Notes under the pieces: generated by a model
The model's database searches: none
Seen by the model: only the letters and a program-made list of their open reading frames with translations
What the model was told of the DNA's origin: nothing
Made by a program: the position numbers and the translations under genes
Assembly: GCF_034008635.1 (NCBI RefSeq)
Contig: NZ_CP125378.1
Coordinates: 5,146,501-5,210,500 of the forward strand
DNA: 64,000 nt
Direction of reading: 5' to 3'
Source of the DNA: Pseudomonas sp. P8_229
GTDB taxonomy: Bacteria > Pseudomonadota > Gammaproteobacteria > Pseudomonadales > Pseudomonadaceae
Part shown: in pieces, positions 49,330-59,051 of the stretch
Layout: the number at the start of each line of letters is the position of its first letter
How positions within the stretch are numbered: the stretch's first letter is position 1

Positions 49330-50865
49330 TCAGGGGCAGTTGAAGTAGGGTCGGATCCCGTGATCGCGGAAATACCGTTCGATCACCTTCGGATCAGCAC
49401 TGTTATCGGCAATTGCCACATAAGTATCCGGGCGCAACAAATAAAACCCGTTACGCCCCAACCCCGCCGTTTCAAACGCCGGTCGCCAGTCGAACACGTG
49501 CAGCGGCAGATGGTGTTCATTGCACCAGGCGATCATCTCGTCGCTGGTGTCGCCGTACACATGCACCTGCCAGCAGGGCTGCCGCAGCGGCTCGTAATTA
49601 TCGCCCTCACCATCATGCGCCCACGGCAAGCGGTCGCCGCCGTGCACGTGGCCGGCGCTGCCCTGGCTCAGCGGCATGCCGCGATAGTTGAGGGTGACTT
49701 GCGAGACGGTGCGAAACAGGAACTCGCGGCTGGCCTCGAACGTGGCCATTTTCGGGATCAGAAACGGTGCCAGGCGCGTGCGCAGCAGGTCGGCGATGCG
49801 CCCCTCGGCGGTGACGAAGGTGAACACCTTGTCGGTGGTCGAGACCAGTCGGCGGGCGAAGGCGATGCGTTCGGTTTCGTAGCTGTCGAGCAGTTGCGCC
49901 GTGGCGCTGCCGTCGAGCACGGCGGCGAGTTTCCACGCCAGGTTGATCGCATCGCCGATGCCGGTGTTCATGCCCTGGCCACCGGCGGGGCTGTGCACGT
50001 GCGCGGCATCGCCGAGCAGAAACGCCCGGCCACTGCGAAAGTGCTCGGCCACGCGGTGATGCACGCGGTAGGTGGAGAACCAGTTGACCTCGTCGATGTG
50101 CACTTTCAGGTGTTCGATGGCGCGGCTGCTGACGTCGGCAAACTGCAGGGTTTCGGCGTGATCGGCGCGTTCGTCGCGCACCGTGCCGATCAGCCGTGCC
50201 CGGCCTTCGCCGGCTAGCGGGAATACCGCGAGAAAATCCGCTTCGTCCAGATCCAGGTGCAGTTCACCATTGAGCGCCGGGCCGCTGGCCTGGACATCCG
50301 CGACGTAGAAAATCTGCTGATAGGTGCCGCCGGGAAAACCGGTGTCGAGGGTTTTGCGCACCACCGAGCGCGCGCCGTCGCAGCCAGCCAGAAAGCACGC
50401 CTGGCAGACTTCCTGTTGCCCGTCCGGTAAACGCAGATGCGCCGTGAGGCCGTCAGCGGTTTCTTCGAAGCTCTCAAGTTCGGTGTTGCGCTCAACCACC
50501 ACGCCATAGTCTTCGAGGCGTTCGAGCAGCAGCCGTTCGTGTTGGTCCTGAGGGAATATTTCGATGAACGAGTAGGGCGTCAGGCCTTCGCCGATGCGCG
50601 TGAGCGGCAACTGTGCGACCGGTTTGCCCTTGACCCAGAAATTCGCTGCGGCGACCTTGTGACCGTTGCGCACCACGGTGTCAGCCAGGTCCAGCTGCCG
50701 GTACAACTCCAGGGTCCGCGCCTGCACCGCCAGCGCCCGCGAGGTGGTGCCGGGGGCGGAGGTCTTGTCGAGGATGCGCACGCGCACGCCCAGTTTGCTC
50801 AGCCACAGAGCCAGCACCAGACCGGTCGGGCCGGCGCCGATGATCAGTACGTCGCTGCGGTTCAT
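49330..50865 (-). CDS. FAD-dependent aromatic-ring monooxygenase
   Basis: The 511-residue flavoprotein has a dinucleotide-binding IIGAGPTGLVLALWLSKLG at the N-terminus, the CDGARSVVRK (DG) motif in the middle, and GDAAHVHSPAGGQGMNTG for the FAD ribityl chain. A C-terminal thioredoxin-like domain follows (YLLRPDTYVAIAD), as in phenol-hydroxylase-type enzymes such as TfdB and MhpA relatives. It should hydroxylate an aromatic substrate with NAD(P)H and oxygen. No ring-cleavage or degradation gene adjoins, so the substrate is unknown. ATG 50865 begins MNRSDVLII. Confidence 0.9.
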   Translation of the reverse strand: MNRSDVLIIGAGPTGLVLALWLSKLGVRVRILDKTSAPGTTSRALAVQARTLELYRQLDLADTVVRNGHKVAAANFWVKGKPVAQLPLTRIGEGLTPYSFIEIFPQDQHERLLLERLEDYGVVVERNTELESFEETADGLTAHLRLPDGQQEVCQACFLAGCDGARSVVRKTLDTGFPGGTYQQIFYVADVQASGPALNGELHLDLDEADFLAVFPLAGEGRARLIGTVRDERADHAETLQFADVSSRAIEHLKVHIDEVNWFSTYRVHHRVAEHFRSGRAFLLGDAAHVHSPAGGQGMNTGIGDAINLAWKLAAVLDGSATAQLLDSYETERIAFARRLVSTTDKVFTFVTAEGRIADLLRTRLAPFLIPKMATFEASREFLFRTVSQVTLNYRGMPLSQGSAGHVHGGDRLPWAHDGEGDNYEPLRQPCWQVHVYGDTSDEMIAWCNEHHLPLHVFDWRPAFETAGLGRNGFYLLRPDTYVAIADNSADPKVIERYFRDHGIRPYFNCP

Positions 50866-50938
50866 GGGCCTGTCCTCCGTTTGCTGTGCAGCAAGTATGG
50901 ATCAGCAGGGCGGGGCGGCCAGTTTGTCAGCCAGACGG

Positions 50939-50976
50939 AAAAAGGCCCCGCAGCGGTGGAGCTGCGGGGCCTTTTT
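50939..50976. terminator. Orphan bidirectional intrinsic terminator
   Basis: An 11-bp stem GGCCCCGCAGC / GCTGCGGGGCC with a GGTGGA loop is flanked by five A and five T. It lies between two divergent genes, so neither needs it as a 3' end. Confidence 0.85.
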
Positions 50977-50995
50977 CATTTTTGGCTGAGATTCT

Positions 50996-51096
50996 GTGGC
51001 GAGGGAGCTTGCTCCCGCTGGACTGCCTGGCAATCCGCTTCTATCCAGGAAGCGGGGGCCGCTTCGCGACTCTGCGGGAGCAAGCTCCCTTGCTAC
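50996..51096. repeat. REP pair of a third class
   Basis: GTGGCGAGGGAGCTTGCTCC and its inverse GGGAGCAAGCTCCCTTGCTA surround a spacer with an internal GCGGGGGCCGCTTCGCG. Its arms differ from the two common REPIN classes. Confidence 0.75.
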
Positions 51097-51202
51097 AAAG
51101 ATCCCGGTCTTCATGGGAACAGTGTTTCGTTGCTGCAGTCCTAGCCTGCGCCACACCTTTGATCGTATGGTGAACCCGGCTCACCGCATGCCAAGGAGCG
51201 CT

Positions 51203-52291
51203 ATGCACACCCCTCGATTACTGATCACCCTCGCCGCGCTGCTGGTGCTCGCCGGTTGCGCCGGCCAGCGCAATCAAGAGCCAGCGCCGCGCACACCCGC
51301 CGAAGTGAAGGCGGAGATCGTGCGGCTGATGCCGGCAAAAGTGCCTGACCGTCAGGGCTGGGCCACTGATATCTACGCCGCGTTCGCCGCGCAGGACATC
51401 AGTCCGACCACGCAAAACCTGTGTTCGGTGCTGGCCGTGGCCGAGCAGGAATCGACGTTTCAGGTCGACCCGACGGTGCCGGGCCTGGGCAAGATCGCCC
51501 GCGACGAAATCGACCGCCGCGCCGGCAAGGCGCACATCCCCGGAATGCTGGTCAGCGCCGCCCTGGCCGTGCGTTCGCCCACCGGCAAAACCTACAGCGA
51601 ACGCCTGAGCGCTGCGCGCAGCGAGAAAGAGTTGAGTGCGATCTTCGACGATTTCATTGGCATGGTGCCGATGGGGCGCACCTTGTTCGGTGGCTTCAAC
51701 CCGGTGCACACCGCCGGCCCAATGCAGGTCAGCATCGAATTTGCCGAGCAGCATGCCAAGGCTTACCCGTATCCGCTCAACGGTACGATCCGCCACGAAG
51801 TGTTCACCCGTCGTGGCGGCATGTACTTCGGCATTGCCCATTTGCTCGGCTATCCGGTGAGTTACCGCGAACCGCTGTACCGTTTTGCCGACTTCAATGC
51901 CGGTTGGTACGCCAGCCGCAATGCGGCGTTTCAGAACGCGGTCAGCCGTGCCTCGGGAATCCCGTTGGCGCTGGATGGCGACTTGATTCGCTACGACTCG
52001 ATCATGCCCGGCAGCACCGAGCTGGCGGTGCGCACCCTCGGCAAGTCGCTGGGCATGCGCAACCCGACCATCCGCGATCAACTGGAACAGGGCAAGACCC
52101 TGGAATTCGAAGAAACCAGACTTTATCGACGGGTGTTCGAACTGGCCGAGCAGGCCGAAGGCAAGACCTTGCCGCGCGCGGTGTTGCCGGGGATCGTGCT
52201 GCAGAGCCCGAAAATCACCCGCAAACTGACCACCGCGTGGTTTGCCAAACGGGTGGATGAGCGCTACAAGCGCTGCATGGCCAAGGGTTGA
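51203..52291 (+). CDS. DUF1615-family lipoprotein
   Basis: This 362-residue protein starts with a lipoprotein signal peptide (LLITLAALLVLAGC; the lipidated Cys is residue 19), so it should be anchored in the envelope. The rest (ATDIYAAFAAQDISPT, AVAEQESTFQVDPTVPGLGK, FNPVHTAGPMQVSI and RGGMYFGIAHLLGYPVSYRE) is the DUF1615 family. The QESTF and GPMQVS stretches recall the active-site region of lysozyme-like transglycosylases, a possible but unproven function. ATG 51203 has AAGGAG five bases upstream. The GST gene at 52362 follows 70 bases later. Confidence 0.88.
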   Translation: MHTPRLLITLAALLVLAGCAGQRNQEPAPRTPAEVKAEIVRLMPAKVPDRQGWATDIYAAFAAQDISPTTQNLCSVLAVAEQESTFQVDPTVPGLGKIARDEIDRRAGKAHIPGMLVSAALAVRSPTGKTYSERLSAARSEKELSAIFDDFIGMVPMGRTLFGGFNPVHTAGPMQVSIEFAEQHAKAYPYPLNGTIRHEVFTRRGGMYFGIAHLLGYPVSYREPLYRFADFNAGWYASRNAAFQNAVSRASGIPLALDGDLIRYDSIMPGSTELAVRTLGKSLGMRNPTIRDQLEQGKTLEFEETRLYRRVFELAEQAEGKTLPRAVLPGIVLQSPKITRKLTTAWFAKRVDERYKRCMAKG

Positions 52292-52361
52292 GCCTGCCGT
52301 TGGCGGCGAAGCAGCTACAGTTGACCCTGAAGACCGCGCACACAAGTGAAAGGGGGGCGTC

Positions 52362-52985
52362 ATGTATCAACTTTACGGGCACAGAAACTCGGGCGCAGCG
52401 GCCATCGAAGCGGCGCTGGAGTTGTGCCAGATCGCGTACCGCTTCATTGATATCGAAGCGTCGAGCGAAGCCGCCGAGGCGCTGGCACGCCTCAATCCAC
52501 TGAAACAGGTGCCGACCCTGCAATTGCCCGACGGTAGTGCAATCACCGAAAGCGTGGCGATTCTGATTCATCTGGGTCTGAGCTTTCCCAAGTCTGGCCT
52601 GTTGCCGACCACGGCGGCTGATCGCGATCAGGCGATTCGCGGCATGGTCTACATCGCCAGCAATTGTTACGCGGCCATTGGCGTCATCGATTACCCCGAG
52701 CGCTGGCTGGTGATGCCCGACGAAGCCTCGCGGCAAAACCTGGTGGCCGGCGCCCGCGAGCACTTGCACTGGGGTTGGGAAGTGTTTGCCGACCAGTTTT
52801 CCGCCGAACTGTACCTGGACGACGAAACGCCGGGAGCACTGGATGTGCTGGCAGCGGTGGTGACGCGCTGGGCGGGCAGCCGTGAGCACTTGCGCCAGAC
52901 CCGTCCGGGGTTTTATGCGTGGTTGCAGCGCATCGACCGGCATCCGGTGCTGGCACCGGTGTTTGCCCGGCATTGGCCGTCCTGA
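52362..52985 (+). CDS. Glutathione S-transferase family protein
   Basis: The 207-residue protein has an N-terminal thioredoxin fold with YQLYGHRNSGAAAIEAALEL, NPLKQVPTLQLPDG (the cis-Pro) and the ITESVAILIHL segment that contacts glutathione. The helical domain follows (PGALDVLAAVVTRW). The catalytic Ser of theta/beta-like classes would be Ser10. Substrate not inferable. GGGG occurs seven bases before ATG 52362. It may be read with the upstream DUF1615 gene. Confidence 0.87.
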   Translation: MYQLYGHRNSGAAAIEAALELCQIAYRFIDIEASSEAAEALARLNPLKQVPTLQLPDGSAITESVAILIHLGLSFPKSGLLPTTAADRDQAIRGMVYIASNCYAAIGVIDYPERWLVMPDEASRQNLVAGAREHLHWGWEVFADQFSAELYLDDETPGALDVLAAVVTRWAGSREHLRQTRPGFYAWLQRIDRHPVLAPVFARHWPS

Positions 52986-53005
52986 ACACCGCGCAGAACC
53001 AACTG

Positions 53006-53091
53006 TAGGAGTGAGCCTGCTCGCGATAGCGATGTATCAGTCAGAAATGTTGTGACTGACAGACCGCTATCGCGAGCAGGCTCACTCCTAC
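53006..53091. repeat. REPIN, TAGGAG arm class
   Basis: Inverted TAGGAGTGAGCCTGCTCGCG arms between the convergent GST and CBS-protein genes. Confidence 0.85.
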
Positions 53092-53108
53092 AGGGGGGAT
53101 TTTGCAGG

Positions 53109-53549
53109 TCACTCCCCGCGAATGTATTGCTCCAGCTGTTTGATCAGCTCCGCCTGTTCGGCAATCGCCTCTTTCACCAGGTCGCCGATCGACAGCAGGC
53201 CGATCAGCTTGCCGTTCTCCACCACCGGCAAGTGGCGCAGGCGTTTGTCGGACATGATGCCCAGGCAGGTGTCGACAGTCTGGTGGGTGTCCACGGTGAT
53301 CACCGGCGAAACCATGATGTCGCGCACCGGCGTGCCTACCGACGAACGCCCGTGCAACACCAGTTTGCGCGCGTAGTCGCGTTCGCTGATGATGCCCAGC
53401 ACTTCGTCGTTCTCCACCACCAGCAAGGCGCCGACGTTTTTCTCGGCCATCTTCATCAGTGCTTCGAGCACCATGTGACCGGGCTTTATCTGGTGCACTT
53501 CCTGATTTTTCTGATCTTTGAGCTTGAGCAGTTGGGCGACGGTCTTCAT
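53109..53549 (-). CDS. CBS-domain-pair protein
   Basis: The 146-residue protein is essentially two CBS domains (a Bateman module): [20 protein letters not shown] then [14 protein letters not shown], and [20 protein letters not shown] then [13 protein letters not shown]. Such stand-alone modules bind adenine nucleotides or NAD and regulate partner enzymes or channels. No catalytic domain is attached and no partner adjoins. The start MKTVAQLLK at 53549 is preceded by an open, Pol II-facing region. Confidence 0.92.
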   Translation of the reverse strand: MKTVAQLLKLKDQKNQEVHQIKPGHMVLEALMKMAEKNVGALLVVENDEVLGIISERDYARKLVLHGRSSVGTPVRDIMVSPVITVDTHQTVDTCLGIMSDKRLRHLPVVENGKLIGLLSIGDLVKEAIAEQAELIKQLEQYIRGE

Positions 53550-53770
53550 GGCAGTTACTCAGGTGTTGTCGTTGTTCTCCAAGCATCGTAGACCCTTGCG
53601 CGCAGGGCAAGGTGGCAAAGCGGCAGATAGCACGCAAAAAACGTCATTTGCCCAACTATTTCCCGATCACCACAGCTCTGTGGTGGGTGAACTCTGTGGT
53701 GAGGGGATGGGGTTATCCCTTGAAGGGCAGCGTAGAATGCCCCTCTGATTCAATTCCTGAGGTTGCAGCG

Positions 53771-56131
53771 GTGGATTTACAGCAGGGCTTCGTCCTGACC
53801 CGGCATTGGCGCGATACCCCGGCCGGCACCGAAGTCGAGTTCTGGCTGGCGACCGACGCCGGGCCGCGCCGTGTGCGGTTGGCGCCGCAGACGTCGGTGG
53901 CGTTTATCCCCGCCGTACAGCGCGAGGCGGCCGGGCGTCTGCTGCACGACGAAAAAAACGTCGAACTGCGCCCGTTGGCCCTGCAGGATTTCGAGCATCG
54001 CCCGGTGCTCGGGCTGTATTGCCAGCAACACGGCCAGTTGATGCGTCTGGAAACCGCACTCAGCCGCGCCGGCGTCGACGTCTTCGAGGCCGACGTGCGC
54101 CCGCCGGAGCGCTACCTCATGGAGCGTTTCATCACCGCGCCGGTGCTGTTCGGCGGTACGCCTGATGCCGACGGCGCATTGCTCAACGCCCAGCTCAAAC
54201 CGGATCCCAAGTACCGACCGCAACTACGGCTGGTCTCGCTGGACATCGAAACCACCGAAACCGGCGAGCTGTATTCCATAGCCCTCGAAGGCTGCGGCCA
54301 GCGTCAGGTGTACATGCTCGGCGCGCCCAACGGTGACGCGAGCATCGTCGACTTCGATCTGGAGTATTGCGATTCGCGCACCGTGATCCTGAAGAAACTC
54401 AACGAATGGTTCGCCCGCCACGACCCGGACGCGATCATCGGCTGGAACCTGGTGCAGTTTGACCTGCGTATTCTCCACGAACACGCGCGACGCCTCGGTG
54501 TACCGCTGAAAATCGGCCGTGGTGGAGACGAAATGCAGTGGCGCGAACACGGCAGCCGCACCCATTACTTTGCTTCGGCAGCGGGGCGGCTGATCATCGA
54601 CGGCATCGAATCGTTGCGTTCGGCGACCTGGAGTTTCCCTTCGTTCAGCCTGGAAAACGTCGCTCAGACCCTGCTCGGCGAGGGCAAGTCGATCGACAAC
54701 CCGTACCAGCGCATGGACGAAATCAACCGCATGTTCGCCGAGGACAAACCGGCGCTCGCCAAGTACAACCTCAAGGACTGTGAACTGGTCACGCGGATCT
54801 TCGCCAAGACCGAACTGCTGACGTTTTTGCTCGAACGCGCCAGCGTCACCGGCCTGCCGGCGGATCGCAGCGGCGGCTCGGTGGCGGCGTTCACCCATTT
54901 GTATATGCCGCTGATGCACCGTCAGGGCTTTGTTGCGCCGAATCTGGGGACCAATCCGCCACAGGCCAGCCCTGGCGGCTTTGTCATGGATTCGCAGCCG
55001 GGGTTGTACGAGTCGGTGTTGGTGCTCGACTACAAGAGTCTTTACCCGTCGATCATCCGCACCTTTCTGATCGACCCGGTGGGGCTGATCGAAGGTCTGC
55101 TGCATCCGGACGATGCCGATTCGGTGCCGGGGTTTCGCGGCGCGCGTTTCTCGCGCACCCGGCATTGCCTGCCATCGATTGTCGCGCGGGTCGCCGAAGG
55201 CCGCGAGACCGCCAAGCGCGAGCACAACGCGCCACTCTCGCAGGCGCTGAAGATCATCATGAACGCCTTCTACGGCGTGCTCGGCTCCAGCGGTTGCCGG
55301 TTTTTCGATACGCGCCTGGCGTCGTCGATCACCCTGCGCGGCCACGAGATCATGTTGCGCACGCGCCAGCTCATCGAAGCGCAGGGCCATGCGGTGATCT
55401 ACGGCGACACCGACTCGACCTTTGTCTGGCTGCGCCGCCCGCATGGGCAGGAGGAAGCGGCGCAGATCGGGCGGGCGCTGGTCAAGCATGTCAACGACTG
55501 GTGGTGCGAGCATGTGCGCGAGGAATACGGCCTGCAAAGCGCCCTCGAATTACAGTACGAAACCCACTACAAACGCTTTCTGATGCCGACCATTCGTGGT
55601 GCGGAAGAGGGCAGCAAGAAGCGTTACGCCGGGCTGGTGACCCGCGCCGACGGCAGCGAAGAAATGGTCTACAAGGGCCTGGAAACCGTGCGTACCGACT
55701 GGTCGCTGCTGGCACGGCAGTTCCAGCAGGAGCTCTACGAGCGGATCTTCCAGCGCAAGCCGTATCAGGATTACGTGCGTGATTACGTGCGCAAGACCCT
55801 CGCCGGGGAATTCGATGAGCGCCTGGTGTACCGCAAGCGCCTGCGCCGTACCCTCGACGACTACGAACGCAACGTACCGCCGCATGTTCGTGCGGCGCGG
55901 CTGGCCGACGATTACAACGTGCAGCACGGTCGTCCGCGGCAGTACCAGAACGGTGGCTGGATCAGTTACGTCATCACCCTGGCCGGGCCGGAACCACTGG
56001 AAGTGCGCCGTGCCGCGATCGACTACGACCACTACATCAGCCGCCAGCTGCAACCGGTGGCGGATGCGATTCTGCCGTTCGTCGACGACGATTTCTCAAC
56101 CCTGATCGGGGGGCAACTGGGCCTGTTTTGA
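53771..56131 (+). CDS. polB: DNA polymerase II
   Basis: This family-B polymerase (786 residues; E. coli Pol II has 783) acts in replication restart and translesion repair. The proofreading exonuclease shows [13 protein letters not shown] near residue 158, [11 protein letters not shown] and YNLKDCELV; the polymerase domain shows [10 protein letters not shown] near 420 and the catalytic YGDTDST near 543-549, followed by the lysine-rich segment [14 protein letters not shown] at 53771 gives the family N-terminus; the longer frame from 53612 is rejected. I found no clear LexA box in the upstream region. Its last 36 bases overlap the convergent DUF1810 gene. Confidence 0.96.
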   Translation: MDLQQGFVLTRHWRDTPAGTEVEFWLATDAGPRRVRLAPQTSVAFIPAVQREAAGRLLHDEKNVELRPLALQDFEHRPVLGLYCQQHGQLMRLETALSRAGVDVFEADVRPPERYLMERFITAPVLFGGTPDADGALLNAQLKPDPKYRPQLRLVSLDIETTETGELYSIALEGCGQRQVYMLGAPNGDASIVDFDLEYCDSRTVILKKLNEWFARHDPDAIIGWNLVQFDLRILHEHARRLGVPLKIGRGGDEMQWREHGSRTHYFASAAGRLIIDGIESLRSATWSFPSFSLENVAQTLLGEGKSIDNPYQRMDEINRMFAEDKPALAKYNLKDCELVTRIFAKTELLTFLLERASVTGLPADRSGGSVAAFTHLYMPLMHRQGFVAPNLGTNPPQASPGGFVMDSQPGLYESVLVLDYKSLYPSIIRTFLIDPVGLIEGLLHPDDADSVPGFRGARFSRTRHCLPSIVARVAEGRETAKREHNAPLSQALKIIMNAFYGVLGSSGCRFFDTRLASSITLRGHEIMLRTRQLIEAQGHAVIYGDTDSTFVWLRRPHGQEEAAQIGRALVKHVNDWWCEHVREEYGLQSALELQYETHYKRFLMPTIRGAEEGSKKRYAGLVTRADGSEEMVYKGLETVRTDWSLLARQFQQELYERIFQRKPYQDYVRDYVRKTLAGEFDERLVYRKRLRRTLDDYERNVPPHVRAARLADDYNVQHGRPRQYQNGGWISYVITLAGPEPLEVRRAAIDYDHYISRQLQPVADAILPFVDDDFSTLIGGQLGLF

Positions 56132-56566
56132 GTCCAGCAGTTGCAGGGTCCATTCGTCGAGGATGCCGTGGAAGTAGCGCTCCAGTGCTTGAGTGAACGG
56201 GCAGTCGTCGGCGCTGAACTGCGCAAACAGGGTCATTGAGGAGTGGAATTTCAGGTCATCGGGATGGCCGAAAATCTCGGCAATCGAACGCTGGCGGATG
56301 TTCAACACCAACTGCGTGCAGATGCGCAGCCGCGCGCCGAGCAGGTCGTGGGCCAGATAGGCCCGGGCCTCCGCGGCAGACTGAATGGCGAAGCGCCGGG
56401 ACATCTCGCTGCCACCCAGCCCGGCGAACTGCGGGAACACAAACCACATCCAGTGGCTGCGCTTGCGCCCCTCGTCGAGCTCCCGCAGGACCCGTTCGAA
56501 GACCGGGTCCTGGGCCTGGATGAAACGCTGCAGGTTGAACGGGTCGTACTGATCAGTGCTTCTCAT
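56096..56566 (-). CDS. DUF1810-family protein
   Basis: The 156-residue cytoplasmic protein begins [20 protein letters not shown] and has the typical [25 protein letters not shown] and [15 protein letters not shown] segments of DUF1810 (sometimes annotated calpastatin-like). Its function is not known. ATG 56566 is used; the longer frame from 56746 would overlap the aldo/keto reductase gene. The 3' end overlaps the polB 3' end by 36 bases on the opposite strand. Confidence 0.88.
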   Translation of the reverse strand: MRSTDQYDPFNLQRFIQAQDPVFERVLRELDEGRKRSHWMWFVFPQFAGLGGSEMSRRFAIQSAAEARAYLAHDLLGARLRICTQLVLNIRQRSIAEIFGHPDDLKFHSSMTLFAQFSADDCPFTQALERYFHGILDEWTLQLLDSKQAQLPPDQG

Positions 56567-56594
56567 GGCGAAGCCCTCACCAGCGGCCAGCGAC

Positions 56595-57416
56595 TCAGAC
56601 CATCGCCAGCCGCTGCTTGCGTTGTGGCGCTTTGAATACCTGATCCAGCGCCGCCAGATCCCCGGCATCCAGTTGCAACTGCGCCGCTTGTGCATTGAGT
56701 TGCACGTGTTCCGGTCGCACAGCCTTGGGAATCGCAATGACACCATCCTGACGCAGAATCCACGCCAGCGAAACCTGCGCCGGGGTCACGTTGTGACGAG
56801 CGGCAATCGTGTTCAGCAGCGGTTCAGCCAGCATCGCACCGCCCTGACCGATCGGGCAGTACGCCATTAACGGCATGCGCTGCTGTTGGCACCACGGCAG
56901 CAGATCGAATTCGACGCCGCGCTCTTCCAGGTTGTACAGCACTTGATTGGTGGCGCAGGCCGGGGAGGCCAGCTCTTCGAGGTCGTCGACGTCGAAGTTC
57001 GACACGCCCCAACGGCCGATCTTGCCGTCTTCGCGCAGGCGTTCGAAGGCTTCGACGGTTTCTTGCAGTGGATACTGGCCGCGCCAGTGCAGCAGATAGA
57101 GGTCGATGTAATCGGTGTCGAGCCGGCGCAGGCTGCGCTCGCACGCTTGCGCAATGCCTTGGCGGCTGGCGTTGTGCGGATAGACCTTGCTCACCAGAAA
57201 CACCTGGTCGCGCAGGCCGGCGATGGCTTCGCCGACCACGGTTTCGGCACCGCCCTCGGCGTACATTTCCGCCGTGTCGATCAGAGTCATGCCCAGTTCG
57301 ATGCCTTGGCGCAACGCGGCCACTTCACGCTGATGCGCCGAGCGATCTTCGCCCATGCGCCAAGTGCCCTGGCCAATCACCGGAACCTGCACGTCTGCCA
57401 GTTCGAGGGTACGCAT
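56595..57416 (-). CDS. Aldo/keto reductase
   Basis: The 273-residue TIM-barrel enzyme has the family signatures: TLIDTAEMYAEG with the catalytic Asp and Tyr, the active-site Lys in FLVSKVYP, DLYLLHWRG with the conserved His, GRWGVSNFD, and IAIPKAVRPEHV in the NADPH-binding end. It reduces carbonyl compounds with NADPH; substrate unknown. ATG 57416 begins MRTLELADV. It lies 28 bases upstream of the DUF1810 gene on the same strand and may share its transcript. Confidence 0.93.
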   Translation of the reverse strand: MRTLELADVQVPVIGQGTWRMGEDRSAHQREVAALRQGIELGMTLIDTAEMYAEGGAETVVGEAIAGLRDQVFLVSKVYPHNASRQGIAQACERSLRRLDTDYIDLYLLHWRGQYPLQETVEAFERLREDGKIGRWGVSNFDVDDLEELASPACATNQVLYNLEERGVEFDLLPWCQQQRMPLMAYCPIGQGGAMLAEPLLNTIAARHNVTPAQVSLAWILRQDGVIAIPKAVRPEHVQLNAQAAQLQLDAGDLAALDQVFKAPQRKQRLAMV

Positions 57417-57505
57417 TCAAACCTCCTGTGCTGATGGTCGATACCTTAGTGGGCAGCAGGATAGCGCAGGGGTTCCAATGGCCTCCAGAAAGGAAGTGGA
57501 TCGGG

Positions 57506-57550
57506 GTTGTGGCGAGGGAATTTATCCCCGATGGGCGCGCAGCGCCCCCA
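57506..57550. repeat. Half REP of the third class
   Basis: GTGGCGAGGGAATTTATCCC followed by a GCGCGCAGCGC core. It resembles the element at 50996 but has no second arm. It lies in the 206-base gap between galM and the aldo/keto reductase. Confidence 0.55.
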
Positions 57551-57622
57551 AGAAGCAGGGTTGCAGCGCAGCCCATCGGGTCGGTGCGACGTTTCGCTAA
57601 ATCCCTACACCACCGGTCGGTG

Positions 57623-58771
57623 TTATTTCGCGGAAAACTTCAACACCACGCTATGGCTGTAAGTCTGCCCCGGATCCAGTCGCGTGCTCGGGAAACTCGG
57701 CTGATTCGGCGCATCCGGATAGTGCTGCGTCTCCAGGGTAAACGCGCCCCAGTGCGGATAGACCTTGCCACTCTTGCCCTTGACCGTGCCATCGAGGAAG
57801 TTGCTGGTGTAGAACTGCACGCCCGGCTCGCTGGTGAACAACTGCAAATGCCGCCCGGACTGCGGATCACTGACCTCGGCGGCGACTTTGTTCACGTCAC
57901 CGTTGCTATCCAGCACCCAGTTGAAATCGAAGCCGCCCTGTTTCGGTTCGGCAAATTTCAGTTGCGGGTGATCAGCCTTGATGTGCGCGCCGATGGCGGT
58001 GGGCCTGGTGAAATCCATCGGCGTGCCGGCCACGGGGGCCAGTTCGCCGGTCGGGATCAGTTTGCCGGTCACCGGCGTGTAGCGGCTGGCGTGCAGGGTG
58101 GTGATCTGTTTCAGCACATCGCCATTGCCGGCGCCGGCGAGGTTGAAGTAGCTGTGGTTGGTCAGGTTCAGCACCGTTGGTTTATCGGTGCTGGCCTGGT
58201 AGTCGATGCGCAGCTCGTTGCTGTCAGTCAGGCGATAGGTCACTTGCGTGGTGAGGTTGCCGGGGAAGCCCATCTCGCCGTCCGCCGATAGATAGGTCAG
58301 GGTCACACCGACCGAGTCCTTGTCTTTGACCGGCTCGGCTTTCCAGACCTTTTTGTCAAAACCCAGCGTGCCGCCGTGCAAGGCGTTGGACTTGTCGTTC
58401 TGCGGTACCTGATAGCGCTTGCCGTCGAGTTCGAACGCGCCGTCGGCCAGGCGATTGCCGAAACGGCCGATGGTCGCACCGAAATACGCCGTGCCCTTTT
58501 GGTAGCCCTGAACATCATCGAAACCCAGCACCACATCGGCGGACTTGCCGTGTTTGTCCGGCACCAGCAGCGATTGCAGGGTCGCGCCGTAGGTGATGAC
58601 GGTTGCCTGCATGCCGTGGCTGTTGCGCAGGACGTATTGCTCGACGGGCGTGCCGTCATTGGTTTTGCCGAAGGCTTTGTGTTCAGCGGTCAGGCCGCTG
58701 GCGTGGGCGCTGGCAGTGGCGATCATCAGGGACAGTCCTAGGCCGCAAAGCAGGTGACGGGAATGATGCAT
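57623..58771 (-). CDS. galM: Aldose 1-epimerase (galactose mutarotase), exported
   Basis: The enzyme interconverts alpha and beta anomers of aldoses. The 382-residue protein has a signal peptide (GLSLMIATASAHA-SG) and then a mutarotase domain. FGATIGRFGNRLADG, NALHGGTLGFDKKVW (with a catalytic His), LTNHSYFNLAG (second His) and PGVQFYTSNFLDG are all conserved family motifs. The export signal places the reaction in the periplasm, unlike cytoplasmic E. coli GalM. AAGGAAGG stands about seven bases before ATG 58771. The AT-rich region upstream at 58845-58925 should hold its promoter. Confidence 0.93.
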   Translation of the reverse strand: MHHSRHLLCGLGLSLMIATASAHASGLTAEHKAFGKTNDGTPVEQYVLRNSHGMQATVITYGATLQSLLVPDKHGKSADVVLGFDDVQGYQKGTAYFGATIGRFGNRLADGAFELDGKRYQVPQNDKSNALHGGTLGFDKKVWKAEPVKDKDSVGVTLTYLSADGEMGFPGNLTTQVTYRLTDSNELRIDYQASTDKPTVLNLTNHSYFNLAGAGNGDVLKQITTLHASRYTPVTGKLIPTGELAPVAGTPMDFTRPTAIGAHIKADHPQLKFAEPKQGGFDFNWVLDSNGDVNKVAAEVSDPQSGRHLQLFTSEPGVQFYTSNFLDGTVKGKSGKVYPHWGAFTLETQHYPDAPNQPSFPSTRLDPGQTYSHSVVLKFSAK

Positions 58772-58844
58772 GGTTGACCTTCCTTTTTGTTGTTGTTTTC
58801 GCACGCGACGTTCCATCGGTAAAACAGAGAGGATGATGTCGCAA

Positions 58845-58925
58845 GTAGTCATACTAAATGCTCGTCAAGTAAAAATTTATAGCTGATTAGTCGTTTATTT
58901 CAAATATAAAGACTGACTAATTTGC
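58845..58925. promoter_or_regulatory. AT-rich divergent promoter region with inverted repeat
   Basis: This stretch between galM and the lipoprotein gene is strikingly AT-rich against its GC-rich surroundings. ATTAGTC at 58886-58892 and its inverse GACTAAT at 58915-58921 flank TTTATTTCAAATATAAAG. That spacing suits an operator for a dimeric regulator or paired promoter elements, but no specific regulator is implied. Confidence 0.45.
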
Positions 58926-59051
58926 TTGTCGTTCGTTCGCCAAAAATCAACTGGGCAACCCCGCCACTGCACTTTTTCGCAATTGCCGGCTCTATCCATG
59001 GCCAGGATGCGGCGACGCCCGCCGCGCAGGAATGTGCCCGTTCGAGAATTC

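Noticed and set aside
53550..53770. Possible LexA-controlled promoter of polB
   Set aside because: No sequence matching CTG-N10-CAG with the expected AT-rich core was found at a suitable position.
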